A model generated the notes under the pieces. That model was not told where the DNA came from. It saw nothing but the letters and a program-made list of their open reading frames with translations, and ran no database searches. Positions 44,141 to 53,739 of a DNA stretch of 64,000 nt are shown in pieces. The position numbers and the translations under genes are program-made. The stretch covers positions 79,826 through 143,825 of the forward strand of contig NW_003314286.1 of the NCBI RefSeq assembly GCF_000143415.4. Direction: 5' to 3'. The stretch's first letter is position 1, and every line of letters begins with the position of its first letter. The stretch comes from Selaginella moellendorffii. Its lineage: Eukaryota; Streptophyta; Lycopodiopsida; Selaginellales; Selaginellaceae.

Positions 44141-44196
44141 ATTTTGACCACGTTTGAATACTCCATAAACCCTAATTTGACTATGTTTGACTTGAT
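44141..44196. promoter_or_regulatory. ALG11 promoter: telo-box and TTGAC repeats
   Basis: AAACCCTAA at 44167-44175 is flanked by three TTGAC cores (near 44144, 44177 and 44188), 40-95 bp upstream of the ALG11 start codon at 44236. The same interval is the far promoter of member 2. Confidence 0.4.
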
Positions 44197-44235
44197 GAAT
44201 ATTCGAAGGATATAGGTTTTGGGTTTGTGTCGGCT

Positions 44236-46077
44236 ATGGCGGTGGTGGGAGCGCTACTGCTCGTGGCGGCGGCGGTGGTCTTGTTCCTGGCGCGGCGCTG
44301 GGAGTGCAAGCGGGCGATCGCATTCTTCCATCCCTACACCAACGATGGGGGCGGCGGTGAGCGCGTCCTGTGGTGCGCCGTCCGGGCCGTCCAGGAGATG
44401 TTTTCCGATGTCCCTTGCGCGATCTACACTGGGGATGAGGCTACGCCCTCGTCACTGGCAGCTCGAGCATGGGAGAAATTCGGTGTCAAGCTCCATTCGC
44501 CTCCTCAGGTAAAATTCTCTCTAGTTCTTAGTTGTTGTTAGCTCGGTAAAATTCTTCTAGTTCTTCTTGATGTGGTCGATCTCATGCCTGGATCTTCTAG
44601 TCCATTCGTGAGTCTAGATGAGTGAGCATTCTCTTTGTCACGAACGAAGTTTGCGTGAGAGTCGATAAGCATGCCTGGAACTTTTAGCTCTGATCGATCG
44701 TGATTCTTTCTACAGGTTGTGAAACTGCGAACCAGGAATCTGGTTGATCCATCGAACTATCCACACTTCACACTTCTCTGCCAGTCTTTGGGCTCCATAG
44801 TTCTTGGATTGGAAGCACTCGTGAGGCTCAGGCCAGTCTTGTTCTTCGACACAAGCGGCTATGCCTTCACTTATCCCCTCGCAAGGCTCTTTGGCTGCAA
44901 GGTGGCGTGCTACACTCACTACCCGACCATCAGCTCCGACATGGTGTCGCGAGTTTCCAATCGCTCGTCGCTCTACAACAACAGTGGAGTTATCGCGCGC
45001 AGGCAAGTATCGTGTTGAACGTTGGCGTGTTTCTTTTCGTAGTGACTTCGTGCGTTTTCCAGCTTTTTGTTATCAACTGGGAAGATTGTTTACTACGAAT
45101 TGATGGCCTTGATGTATGGACTAGCAGGGAGATGTGCTAATCTGGCGATGGTGAACTCGTCCTGGACACTATCCCACATAGAGAAGTTGTGGAAGGGAGC
45201 ACGGATTGTGCGAGTTTATCCTCCGTGCAACACCGAGTCATTGCAGGTATGGAAGAGATCTTCTTACGTTTTCCTCTACTTGATAGAGGCATCCATCTTT
45301 TCTTCAGGAACTTCCGCTGGAGAGGAGCGAGCGTGAGCTTTATTTCATATCGGTCGCCCAGTTCCGTCCAGAGAAGGTAAATCCTCCCTTCTCTTCTGGT
45401 GCATCTCCTGACGCTTTCGTTTTCTGGAAGAACCACGACCTTCAAGTGGAAGCTTTCGCTATGGCCCTCGAGAAAGTTAGTGCTGAGAAACGTCCCAGGC
45501 TCAAGCTTGTGGGAAGCTGCCGAAATGAAGAGGACGCGAAGAGGCTGTCGGATCTAAAGTCTCTGTGCGCCAAGTTTGGAATCCAAGATCACGTGGACTT
45601 CCATGAGAATATATCTTACACGTAAGTCTTTTTTGGAGAAGTTTGCTCGCGACGCTCATCAGTTGTCTCTCCAGCGCGTTGCGAGACTTGCTTGGAGGGG
45701 CCATAGCAGGCATCCACTTCATGATCGACGAGCACTTCGGGATCAGCGTTGTGGAATACATGGCAGCAGGAGCGATCCCAATCGGTACGTTGTGCTCGTT
45801 CAGTTTCTAGCAAAAGGTCTTGAGTTCTCGGCAATTTGCAGCTCACAACTCCGCCGGTCCAAGGATGGATATTGTGGTGGACGAAGATGGCGGCCAGAAA
45901 ACCGGTTTCCTCGCAGCAACAGTCCCGGAGCTCGCGAGCAAAATGGTCGAAGTGCTCTCCATGGTAAGCTCAGAGCGCCTGGAAATCGCCAAGGCTGCTC
46001 GGAGGCGATGCCACAGATTTTCCGAGAGGCAATTCAACGACAGCTTCAAGCAAGCCATGACGATGTTCCATCTCTAG
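44236..46077 (+). CDS. ALG11: ALG11 alpha-1,2-mannosyltransferase
   Basis: Seven exons (44236-44508, 44716-45002, 45063-45246, 45308-45376, 45431-45621, 45675-45784, 45842-46077) give 449 residues. The enzyme adds the fourth and fifth mannoses to dolichol-PP-GlcNAc2Man3 on the cytosolic face of the ER. A membrane anchor ([18 protein letters not shown]) is followed by the GT4 fold: [42 protein letters not shown], and a C-terminal [17 protein letters not shown] carrying the GT4 EX7E-type region. Intron 2 uses a GC donor (AG|GCAAGT at 45003). Intron 4 (45377-45430) is 54 nt, in frame and stop-free, so retention would add 18 residues. The first true ATG is at 44236. Confidence 0.93.
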
Positions 46078-46183
46078 AGAAGCGCAGCTTGGCAGAGGAG
46101 AGGATTGGAAAAACATTGCATTACCAAAACTTACGAACGAGAAAAAGGAAAACTTAACAAGAGGTACCTCTTGTGTTCCTGGA

Positions 46184-47859
46184 CTACCTCACTGTTACAA
46201 TGTCGTCTATCTTGAGGATCATGCGGACGCACTCGGTCGCCAGGCTCACGGCGCTGGTGCTCACCAGCAGCGGCTGCACCACATTCTCTTCCAGGATGTT
46301 TGTGATCTGGCCCTTCCTCACGTTGATCCCGGTGTTGACCTCTCCATTCGCGTGATGGTTGCGGAGCTCCGTCACGATGGTGATGGGATTCAGCCCCGCG
46401 TTCTCGGCTAGAGTGTAGGGGATCACCTCCAGAGCCTCCGCGAAAGCGCGCACGCAGTAGCTCTCCATCCCCTGTAAAGTTTTGGCCCACGCTCCAAGCT
46501 GTCTTGACACTTCGATCTCTGGAGCTCCACCACCTTGCCATCGAAGAAACATTAGTTCTCTGGAAATCTATCGCTCGAACGAAAGAAAACTACGCTCCTC
46601 GAGAAGAAACACTTACCAGCGATGAGGAAACGTTTGTTGACAAGGCACCGCACGACACAGAGAGCGTCGTGCAAGCTCCGCTCGGCTTCGTCGAGAACCA
46701 GCTGGTTCGATCCACGAACCAAGATGGTAGTCGTCCGGCCCATGTTTTTGATCCCGGATATCTTGACGATCCTCCCGTCGCCCACCGAGACCTCCTCCAC
46801 AAGCTCGGCCTGTCCCAGCTTCTCGGCTCGGAAGTGCTCGATGTTGGCGATGGGAAGACAGTTGAGCGTCTTGGAGATGAACTCGATCTCGTCCCTCTCC
46901 ACGTCTTTCACCACCAAGATCTTGGCCTTGGCAAGATAATGCAGCGACAGCTCCGTCACCGCGTCCCGGAGGATGCTCTTCTGGATGAGGAGAACGTTAC
47001 ACCCGGTGGCCTTGATCTTCTTTATCATTCCCAGGATGTGGTTCCTCTCCTCCTTGAGAATCCTGTCCATCTGCGTGTAGTCCGAGACGATGACGTTCTG
47101 CTCGATATCCGTCTTGGGTGGCGAGATCTGGAACTGGATCAAACCGATCTTCGCGTTCTCGACACGAGTCGGCCCACCGGCAGTGTGGCTCGCCTTCTTG
47201 TCGAAAACCAGCCCCTTGATCATCTCGGTGTCGTCCACGGTGCCACCGAGCTTCTTTATCACCTTAATATCTCGCAAGTCCACCGAGTCGGGCCTCGCCG
47301 GATCCACGACGTTGAGCACCGCGTCCACGGCCAGCGGCGCCAGCAGCGACGAGTACTGGCTCACCACCTTGCTGTTGAGCGACGTGCTCGCGTTCTTGAC
47401 GAGCGCCTCGCGGTCCGAGAGCTCCACCGGTATCGCCATGGACGTGAGCACCTCCACCGCCTTGAGTGACGCGCGGTGGAAGGCGTCCGAGATGATGGTC
47501 GGGTGGACGCCCTTGCCGAGGAGGGCGATGCACTGCTTGAGCAAGGCGCCGGCGATCACCACCACGGTGGTGGTTCCATCGCCCGCCACGATGTCCTGGC
47601 TCTTGGAGAGCTCCACCAGCATTTTGGCGGCGGGCTGGAGCACCTCCATCTTGAGGAGGATGGTGGCGCCGTCGTTGGTGATGATTACCTCGCCGCTGGA
47701 GGTGGAGAGCATCTTGTCCATGCCGCGCGGACCCAGGCTCGTCCGCACGGCGTCCGCCACGGCCTTGGCGGCCATGATGTTGGCCTGCCGCACGTCATCC
47801 TTGCGCTTGTTGTCCACGTACGTCTCTGTCTTACCGGAGATCATCGGCGCCTCTGGCAT
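46184..47859 (-). CDS. CCT4: chaperonin CCT delta subunit (CCT4)
   Basis: Two exons (47859-46617 and 46533-46184) give 530 residues, the standard length. CCT/TRiC is the cytosolic hetero-oligomeric chaperonin that folds actin, tubulin and many other proteins using ATP. Group II chaperonin motifs in order: [20 protein letters not shown], the catalytic [11 protein letters not shown], and in the apical/intermediate part a [10 protein letters not shown] block and the C-terminal [17 protein letters not shown]. The delta assignment rests on the N-terminus ([20 protein letters not shown]) and overall similarity. Its start faces UBP across 215 bp. The 3' end converges with ALG11 about 105 bp away. 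Confidence 0.94.
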
Positions 47860-48074
47860 TATCGCGTCGCCGCCCTCGTCCTCGCGCCTAGCTCGCTCTC
47901 TTCTTGGAGCTCGAGGCTGCCCTAACCCTAGAACCCCGATCGCGATCGCGGCCGTTGATCGGGCGACCGCGGGATGTGCGCGGGATATTCGTGGTTTTAC
48001 CCGGCAATTTTTAGGGCGCGAGGGGGATTGCGCGAGGAGCACAGCGCCGCGGCTTTTGAGCTGTTTCGATCGGG
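47860..48074. promoter_or_regulatory. bidirectional promoter CCT4 / UBP
   Basis: 215 bp between divergent start codons, GC-rich, without a TATA box. CCTAACCCTA at 47921-47930 is a telomere-like repeat on the CCT4 side. Both neighbours are proteostasis genes. Confidence 0.5.
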
Positions 48075-49479
48075 ATGGGAGCCACGGGCTCCAAGCTCGA
48101 GAAGGCGCTGGGCGATCAGTTCCCGGAGGGTGAGCGCTATTTCGGCCTGGAGAATTTCGGCAATACTTGCTACTGCAATAGCGTATTACAGGTAAATCTC
48201 TTCCTTGCTCTTCTCTTCGAGTTTTTCCTTCCCTTTGAGTTCTTCCTCTGCTACAAAAATTTCTTTTTTGTGTGTCTTTAGGCATTGTACTTTTGCATCC
48301 CATTCAGGGACCAGCTGCTGGATTACTACGGTCGAATCAAGACGGTCGGAGAAGCCGAAGAGAATTTACTGACTTGCTTAGCGGATCTCTTCACACAGGT
48401 ATCTCGCTCAATCTGTTCCCAAGGTGATGTTTCAATCCTCCCTTTCCAGATAAACTCTCAAAAGAAGAAGACGGGTGTTATAGCTCCAAAGAGATTCGTG
48501 CAGAGGGTAAAGAAGCAGCACGAGCTCTTCCGGAGCTACATGCACCAGGTATTTTTCCATCCTCTCTGAAATAAGCACTCAAAACGAACAAAGCGCGCGA
48601 TACTTACAGGACGCACACGAGTTTCTAAACTTTTTGCTGAATCAACTAGTTGAAGCTCTGGAGAAGGAGGCCAAGTCGGACCCGACAGCCCCAGCATCCC
48701 CAGAGAAAAAGTCTAGCGATAATGGAGCAACTGGAGAAGAGCATCCGCTTACGTGGGTCCACAAAATCTTCCAGGTTTGCGACTTTGTCAAGCTTTTAGC
48801 TCCAGCTTACTCACTCAGTCATGAATCCACAGGGGTGTCTCACCAACGAGACGAGGTGCCTGCGCTGCGAGACGATAACAGCAAAGGACGAGAAGTTCCT
48901 CGATCTCAGCCTCGACATCGAGCAGAACAGCTCCGTCACAAGCTGCCTCCGCAACTTCAGCTCCACCGAGACGCTCATCGCCGATGACAAGTTCTTTTGC
49001 GACAAATGCTGCAGGTTTCTATCTCTTCCTTCTCCCCTCGCCGTAACACCCCGCTGGCTCGCAGCTTGCAGGAAGCGCAAAAGCGGATGAAGATCAAGAC
49101 GCAGCCTCGCATCCTCGCGCTCCACCTCAAGCGCTTCAAGTACATGGAACAGCTGGGCCGATACAAGAAGCTCTCGTACAGGGTGGTGTTCCCGCTGGAG
49201 CTGAAGCTGTGCAACACGGCCGAGGATGCTCCGGGGTCCGAGTCGGAGTACTCGCTGTTCGCAGTGGTGGTGCACGTAGGGAGCGGCCCCAACCACGGCC
49301 ACTACGTGAGCCTGGTCAAGAGCCACAACCACTGGCTGTTCTTCGACGACGAGAACGTAGAGATGATCGACGAGAGTTATGTGCAAACGTTCTTCGGCTC
49401 CACGCAGGAGTACTCCAACAACACAGACCACGGCTACATCCTCTTCTATGAGTGCCTGGATCCCGCAAAGGCATCGTGA
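48075..49479 (+). CDS. UBP3: ubiquitin-specific protease, UBP3/UBP4 type
   Basis: Six exons (48075-48191, 48282-48398, 48450-48548, 48610-48774, 48833-49014, 49065-49479) give 364 residues, the size of Arabidopsis UBP3/UBP4 and of USP12/USP46. It removes ubiquitin from substrates as a Cys protease. The N-terminal [12 protein letters not shown] has Gly2, so myristoylation is possible. The Cys box [11 protein letters not shown] places the nucleophile at Cys32. Zinc-knuckle Cys pairs (CLRCE and FFCDKCC) lie in the fingers region. The His box is [12 protein letters not shown], with a downstream Asp/Asn (WLFFDDENV). UBP3/UBP4 are nuclear and needed for pollen development in Arabidopsis. Confidence 0.94.
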
Positions 49480-49600
49480 GAGAAGGGGGGTAAATTTTTT
49501 TCTCTCGTTTTTCTTCCTTCTTTTTTTGTTTCAAGATGATGACGATGATGGTATGTCCAAAGTTATTCCATGTTTTTGATCGCTAACAATGCCGACTACG

Positions 49601-49690
49601 ACCGTTGACTTATTTCGGGGAGACTAGAGTTAACTTATTTACTTTGACAAGCGTTGTCTTTATGGACTTATTTTCTTTGACAATCGATGA
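49601..49690. repeat. TTGAC cluster 3' of UBP
   Basis: TTGAC or close variants appear at least four times in 90 bp between the UBP 3' end and the stop codon of secreted family member 3. Confidence 0.45.
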
Positions 49691-50476
49691 CTATGGTCCT
49701 CCACCGCCGGTGACCTCGCTCTCGAGCGTGGCGAGCGTGTTGACCGCGTCTGCGAGCTGCTGCTGGACTTGACTGGCGGCAAGCATGCACGACACTAGTT
49801 GACTGCTGCTGTTGAGCGCGCTCTGGACGTCTCCCAGGATGGTCAATTGCTGCTGACCGCTGGGTTGACCGCCCGGGCGGCCTCCCGGCCCCCCGGGGCC
49901 ATTGGGTCCGCCGCCAGGTCCACCAGGTCCACCGCCCGGGCCACCCGGGCCACCAGGTCCTCCAAGCCCGCCGCCACTGCTGCCATCGCTGCCGCTATCG
50001 CTCCCCTCTCGCGCCTCTGGAGCTTCCGCGATGGAAGATAGGCCGTAAGAGACCGAGGACGTGGGAGGCTTTGCCGAGGAGACGGTGGACGAGTTTGAAG
50101 ATTTCAGGGTGCTGTAGAGGAGCTGGTCGACCGTGTTCACTATGGACATGGCGCTGGCCAGCTGGTTTTGGGAGGCCTCGAGCGAGTCCAAGGAGATCAA
50201 GGAAGTGGCTTGCTGGAGCTCCACCATGGAGGCGTTGATCGCGCTCTGGAGCTCCTCGAGCATGTCCATCTCCTGCTCCTCGGTGCTCTCGCTGGAGACG
50301 TTGGAGAGAAGGAATCGGCGAGGCCCTCCTGTGAGATCGTAAAAACACCACGAATGTTTTTAGACCGTGAGAAACTCTATACCTCCAGGGGATCCATGTC
50401 CCGGAATGAGAAGCAGCGCCACTGCTAGAAGAAGGAGAAGAGCTCTCGCTGTGATCGGCGATGCCATGATACGCAT
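49691..50476 (-). CDS. secreted Gly/Pro-rich helical protein, family member 3
   Basis: Two exons (50476-50383 and 50328-49691), phase-1 intron, 243 residues. Signal peptide ARALLLLLAVALLLIPGHG. Here the Gln/Leu/Ser helical segment (MLEELQSAINASMVELQQA) comes first. A Ser/Thr-rich linker and a Gly/Pro tract of about 50 residues built on GGPGGP units follow, then a second helical stretch (LTILGDVQSALNSSSQLVSC). NVS, NAS and NSS sequons are present. The gene structure and helix pattern tie it to members 1, 2 and 4, although the Gly tract has moved to the middle. A TTTAAAG near 50505 may serve as its TATA element. Function unknown. Confidence 0.7.
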
Positions 50477-50789
50477 CTCTGTTGTGTTTAGAAGAGTGAC
50501 ACCTCGCGGCTTTAAAGGCCAGAGTCATCCGGCTTCCAAGGGAGATGACACTAAACACACGCGATGCATGGGCGCTCCCAGCGCTCTCGCTCTCATCATT
50601 TGCAACGTAAAGATTTTGGTTCTTGGGTTTCTTGGGTTGACGTGAATTCACCTTACGTTATACCAAGAATATATCAGTATCTTTCGCAATTACACGAATC
50701 AAGATCATTTATTCTATGATGGTTTTTCTCATACAAATAAATGTTGGGAGAAGAAGTCGATTGACATGAGAAGGAGTGCTTGCTTGGAT

Positions 50790-51400
50790 CTATGGGCCTC
50801 CTCCAGGCCCAAACCCAGGGCCGCCTCCACCACCATTGTTGTTCAGCTGGAAGTAAGCCGCGAGCGTGGAGATCAAGTCCATGGCGGAGCCGAGCTGGGA
50901 GGCGGTGGTGTTGAGTGACGAGAGAGCCAATCCCACGCTCCCATCCTGCGACTGCACGTCGCTGAGGCCGGACAAGACCCCGATGGCGCCGGTCAGCTGC
51001 TCGTTGACCGTGGCGTTGAGCGCCGCCACCGAGTCCAGTGCCTGGTCAACGCTCTTCCGGAGCGAGCCCAGCGCGGAGACGAGCGACAGTGCCTGGTTAA
51101 CCTGCGTCTCCAGGCTGTTCAGGCTCGAGAAGCTCGTCACGGCCTGGGTGATTTGCGCCTGGGTGGCGTTGACCGCGCTCTGGACCTGGAGCAGCATCTG
51201 GAGTTCTTGGTTTTGGTCCTGGTTTCCACCGCCGCCGGGGCCGCGAGGGCCGTCTGGATCACCAACTTTTGGGGGAAACCACGAAAGCTTTGAGCAATGC
51301 TAGAGATCTAGAGAGGCTTGGGAGACTTACCGGGTTGCGCGAGCTTGGGAGCCGCGAGAAGCGTCGCGAGGAGGAGGACGAGGCTCATTTCCCTGGCCAT
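50790..51400 (-). CDS. secreted Gly-rich helical protein, family member 4
   Basis: Two exons (51400-51331 and 51265-50790), phase-1 intron, 181 residues. Short signal peptide MAREMSLVLLLATLLAAP. The Gly/Pro tract is reduced to about 12 residues after the intron. A helical region of about 125 residues follows with Leu/Val/Ser/Gln periodicity (MLLQVQSAVNATQAQITQA) and NAT/NTT sequons. The C-terminus is a second Gly-rich tail (GGGGGPGFGPGGGP). It is the most compact member. A TTTAAAT at about 51461-51467 lies 60 bp upstream. Orientation and structure match members 1-3. No known domain recognised. Confidence 0.7.
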
Positions 51401-51757
51401 TCCTTTCGATTGGATCAAGAAGTGGAGCTTGGCGTGGAGATGGAGGAGTTCTTCTCGCGGATTTAAATGGGGGAGAGGCACTAAAGGCATGAATCTTTGC
51501 TGCCGCTTTCCAACGCGTCAAACCAAGGGTCATGATCGTTAGGAGGGGGAACACAAATGATGCTCGTAGACACACTCGAGCAATCACGTCAAGAGCTCCA
51601 CTCGAGTGATGAGTATCATCCAGAAACCAAGGAATTGCACTTCCATCCTGGAAGAACTTTTTAAACCCAACTTAAGAAACGTGAGGTTCTATGCTCTCTT
51701 AGGTAGGGTTGCAAAGGCTATGGAAGCCACGCACGTCTTCCCAGGACTTGGCTCGTC

Positions 51758-52258
51758 ATGGGTCTCGAGACCCTCGGCAGCATTCTNNNNNNNNNNNNNN
51801 NNNNNNNNNNNNNNNNNNNNNNNNNNNNNNNNNNNNNNNNNNNNNNNNNNNNNNNNNNNNNNNNNNNNNNNNNNNNNNNNNNNNNNCTTGCAGGAAGAAG
51901 AAGACCACTCGCGATTCGCATTGTTGGTCGTGCGAGCAGCAATCGAGCGAGCAGCAACACGGGCAGTAGCAGCAGTAGCAGCAGTGGCGGCGGTGGCGGT
52001 GGCAAATCCAAATCCAAGAATTTGATCGAGATGGAAGGAGCAGTGACCGAGTCGCTACCCAACGCCATGTTCCGGGTGAGTCTAGACAATGGGTGTGAGG
52101 TGCTGGCGCATGTCTCGGGCAAGATTCGTAAGAACTTCATCCGGATGCTTCCAGGGGACCGCGTCAAGATCGAATTGAGCCCCTACGATCTCTCCAAGGG
52201 AAGGATTACGTATCGGCTTCGCGCGGACAGCACACACCAGGAAACCAATACCAGCTAG
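51758..52258 (+). CDS. infA: plastid translation initiation factor IF-1 (nuclear gene), gap inside
   Basis: The conserved IF-1 domain covers the last 80 residues: [20 protein letters not shown], then [20 protein letters not shown] and [14 protein letters not shown]. This is the OB fold that binds the A site of the bacterial-type small ribosomal subunit. Before it lies a Ser/Gly/Arg-rich stretch consistent with a chloroplast transit peptide. The 100-N gap (51787-51886) splits the N-terminus, so the ATG at 51758 and the first exon are provisional. An intron probably ends at the CTTGCAG just right of the gap. Transfer of infA from plastid to nucleus has happened repeatedly in plants. Confidence 0.85.
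   Translation: MGLETLGSIXXXXXXXXXXXXXXXXXXXXXXXXXXXXXXXXXXLAGRRRPLAIRIVGRASSNRASSNTGSSSSSSSGGGGGGKSKSKNLIEMEGAVTESLPNAMFRVSLDNGCEVLAHVSGKIRKNFIRMLPGDRVKIELSPYDLSKGRITYRLRADSTHQETNTS
51787..51886. other. assembly gap, 100 N
   Basis: Placeholder run of N within the 5' part of the IF-1 gene. Confidence 0.98.
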
Positions 52259-52422
52259 AACGACTGTTTGCTTGCTCCAAAGCTTGCAAAGAATGATCTT
52301 TGCTCTTCTTTTTCTCGAAAATGCGTTGCGTAATAAGTTTCTTGCCTCGAAAAACTAGATTTTCCTTGGAACAAAGCGGTGCCTCTTTTTCTTTATTTGC
52401 TAGCTTCCTGTAGGGTTGGTCT

Positions 52423-52863
52423 ATGGCGAAACGATCTTCTTCTTCTCGGCCTCGCTCTTCTCCTCCGCCTCCGCTGAGAAGAATGAGAACTCGCTCTTGC
52501 CCTGCGCCAGATGAAGACTACGATTCTGATTGCATGATCATAGAAGTAGAAGAAGAAGAAGTCGTAGACGTAAAAGTAGAAGAAGTTGTAGAAGTGGTAG
52601 TAGAAGAAGAGGAAGATGATGAAGAGGAGGAGGAAGAAGAAGTAGTAGAAGCAGGAAAGGGTGTGGAGAAACCTGCTCCAGCAAAGGCTCATCGCGACGA
52701 GGAAAAATCTCAGAAGAAGCCCACGGCTGAATCCAAGTACCCGACCATCGTCAAGAAGCAGAGGAAGCCGAGAACCCAGCGAAGCTTGTCACTGGTCAAT
52801 ATGATCATCAAGATCAACGATGACATCCGAGCAAGAAGGGAGAAAGAAGCGAAAAAAATGTGA
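52423..52863 (+). CDS. acidic hypothetical protein
   Basis: Single frame of 146 residues, 165 bp after the IF-1 stop codon. It has three parts: a basic Ser/Pro/Arg head (MAKRSSSSRPRSSPPPPLRR), a central 35-residue block almost purely Glu/Val/Asp, and a basic Lys/Arg tail ending LSLVNMIIKINDDIRARREK. The central block coincides with a GAA/GTA-rich repeat in the DNA. The charge pattern resembles small nuclear proteins, but I recognise no family. Codon use and length make it plausible as a gene. It could also be expanded microsatellite sequence that happens to stay open. Confidence 0.45.
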   Translation: MAKRSSSSRPRSSPPPPLRRMRTRSCPAPDEDYDSDCMIIEVEEEEVVDVKVEEVVEVVVEEEEDDEEEEEEEVVEAGKGVEKPAPAKAHRDEEKSQKKPTAESKYPTIVKKQRKPRTQRSLSLVNMIIKINDDIRARREKEAKKM

Positions 52864-53046
52864 TTTTTAGTAAGCTTTCCGTAGATTCAAGTGTACTGTT
52901 CCACTAAGCAAAGTACGAGTATCTTGGAAGTACGTTCTTAGCAAAGCCAAGATTTTTAGAGAGGAAGAGAGGTTTTGGGATGATGCGGGCACGGCGGCGG
53001 TGGCAGGACTTGATCGTCATCCCGGCTATGGCTGGGGAATGCGAGG

Positions 53047-53338
53047 ATGGATTTTGGGAAGCACAATGGAGAGCTCATGGTGGAGCTGCCGCTGGAGGAC
53101 AGGGTCTTGCACGAGCGGCACCACGGAGCTCGATTCTTCGAGTTGTTCTTCTTCTCAGGCCAGAGGTAAGGTTCTGGATTGCGAGGAGTATACCGGCGAC
53201 GAGGCGGGAGCTCTCATTAATGGAAACGAAGAGAGAAAGATCTCTCGAGGTCGGATCTTTGGAGCTCCATGCCATCCACATTCTTCCGGAAAAACTCATG
53301 AGAGAGAAAGTGGCCGGATTGCCTCGAGAGATTATTGA
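53047..53338 (+). CDS. weakly supported small gene
   Basis: ATG at 53047 starts a coding-like stretch of 40 residues (ELMVELPLEDRVLHERHHGA) to a good donor at 53166. Another stretch, to a TGA at 53336-53338, reads EYTGDEAGALINGNEERK in a compatible frame if a very short intron is assumed. No domain is recognised. It may be part of the broken PPR-related sequence that follows. Confidence 0.2.
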
Positions 53339-53419
53339 TTGATAACCTGGAAGCGATTGCTACGCCGATTTCATCTGCTGGTGTGGAGACCAGAGCGCCC
53401 ACCGCAAGAACGAGACGTT

Positions 53420-53630
53420 CTTGCTAAACTTGCTGTTGGAGATGTGGAGAGAAGACGCTCCAAACCCAGCAGTGTTTGACGTTTAAAAACGCTTTCTCGT
53501 GGAACACGATGCTGCAAGTCCACGTCCAGAACAATCGTCCCCACGAGGCTTCCATTTGGGAGAACGTCGGCTCTGCATTGGAAGAGGCATGGAATGGAGC
53601 TCTTCTCGCAGGTATGGGCTTCTTTGATTT
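53420..53630 (+). pseudogene. PPR gene relic
   Basis: Two frames together give a PPR-like repeat. TFLLNLLLEMWRED (53423-53464) runs to AVFDV and a TAA. After a one-base frame change, KNAFSWNTMLQVHVQNNRPH follows from about 53485. The FSWNTML core is typical of PLS-class repeats. The frameshift and the short open region mark a fragment of a once longer gene. Confidence 0.5.
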
Positions 53631-53739
53631 TTGAGGTGTTGGATGCTTTCTCGGAAGATCTTCCTTGTGACTATTTTGTAAAGATCCAAGCACGTCACAA
53701 AAAGTTCTGAAGTTGCGAAAGAAAGACTTTGCAAAAGAT

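Noticed and set aside
46504-47469. Long plus-strand open frame opposite CCT4
   Set aside because: Antisense of a highly conserved chaperonin exon with GC-rich third positions. No domain in the plus-strand translation.
47090-48133. Second long plus-strand frame opposite CCT4
   Set aside because: Same reason: a shadow of the CCT4 coding strand.
42725-50000. Considered whether the Gly-rich proteins are ordinary GRP cell-wall proteins
   Set aside because: Classical GRPs have long GGX arrays over most of the chain and no sequon-bearing helical domain. Only a minor part is Gly-rich here.
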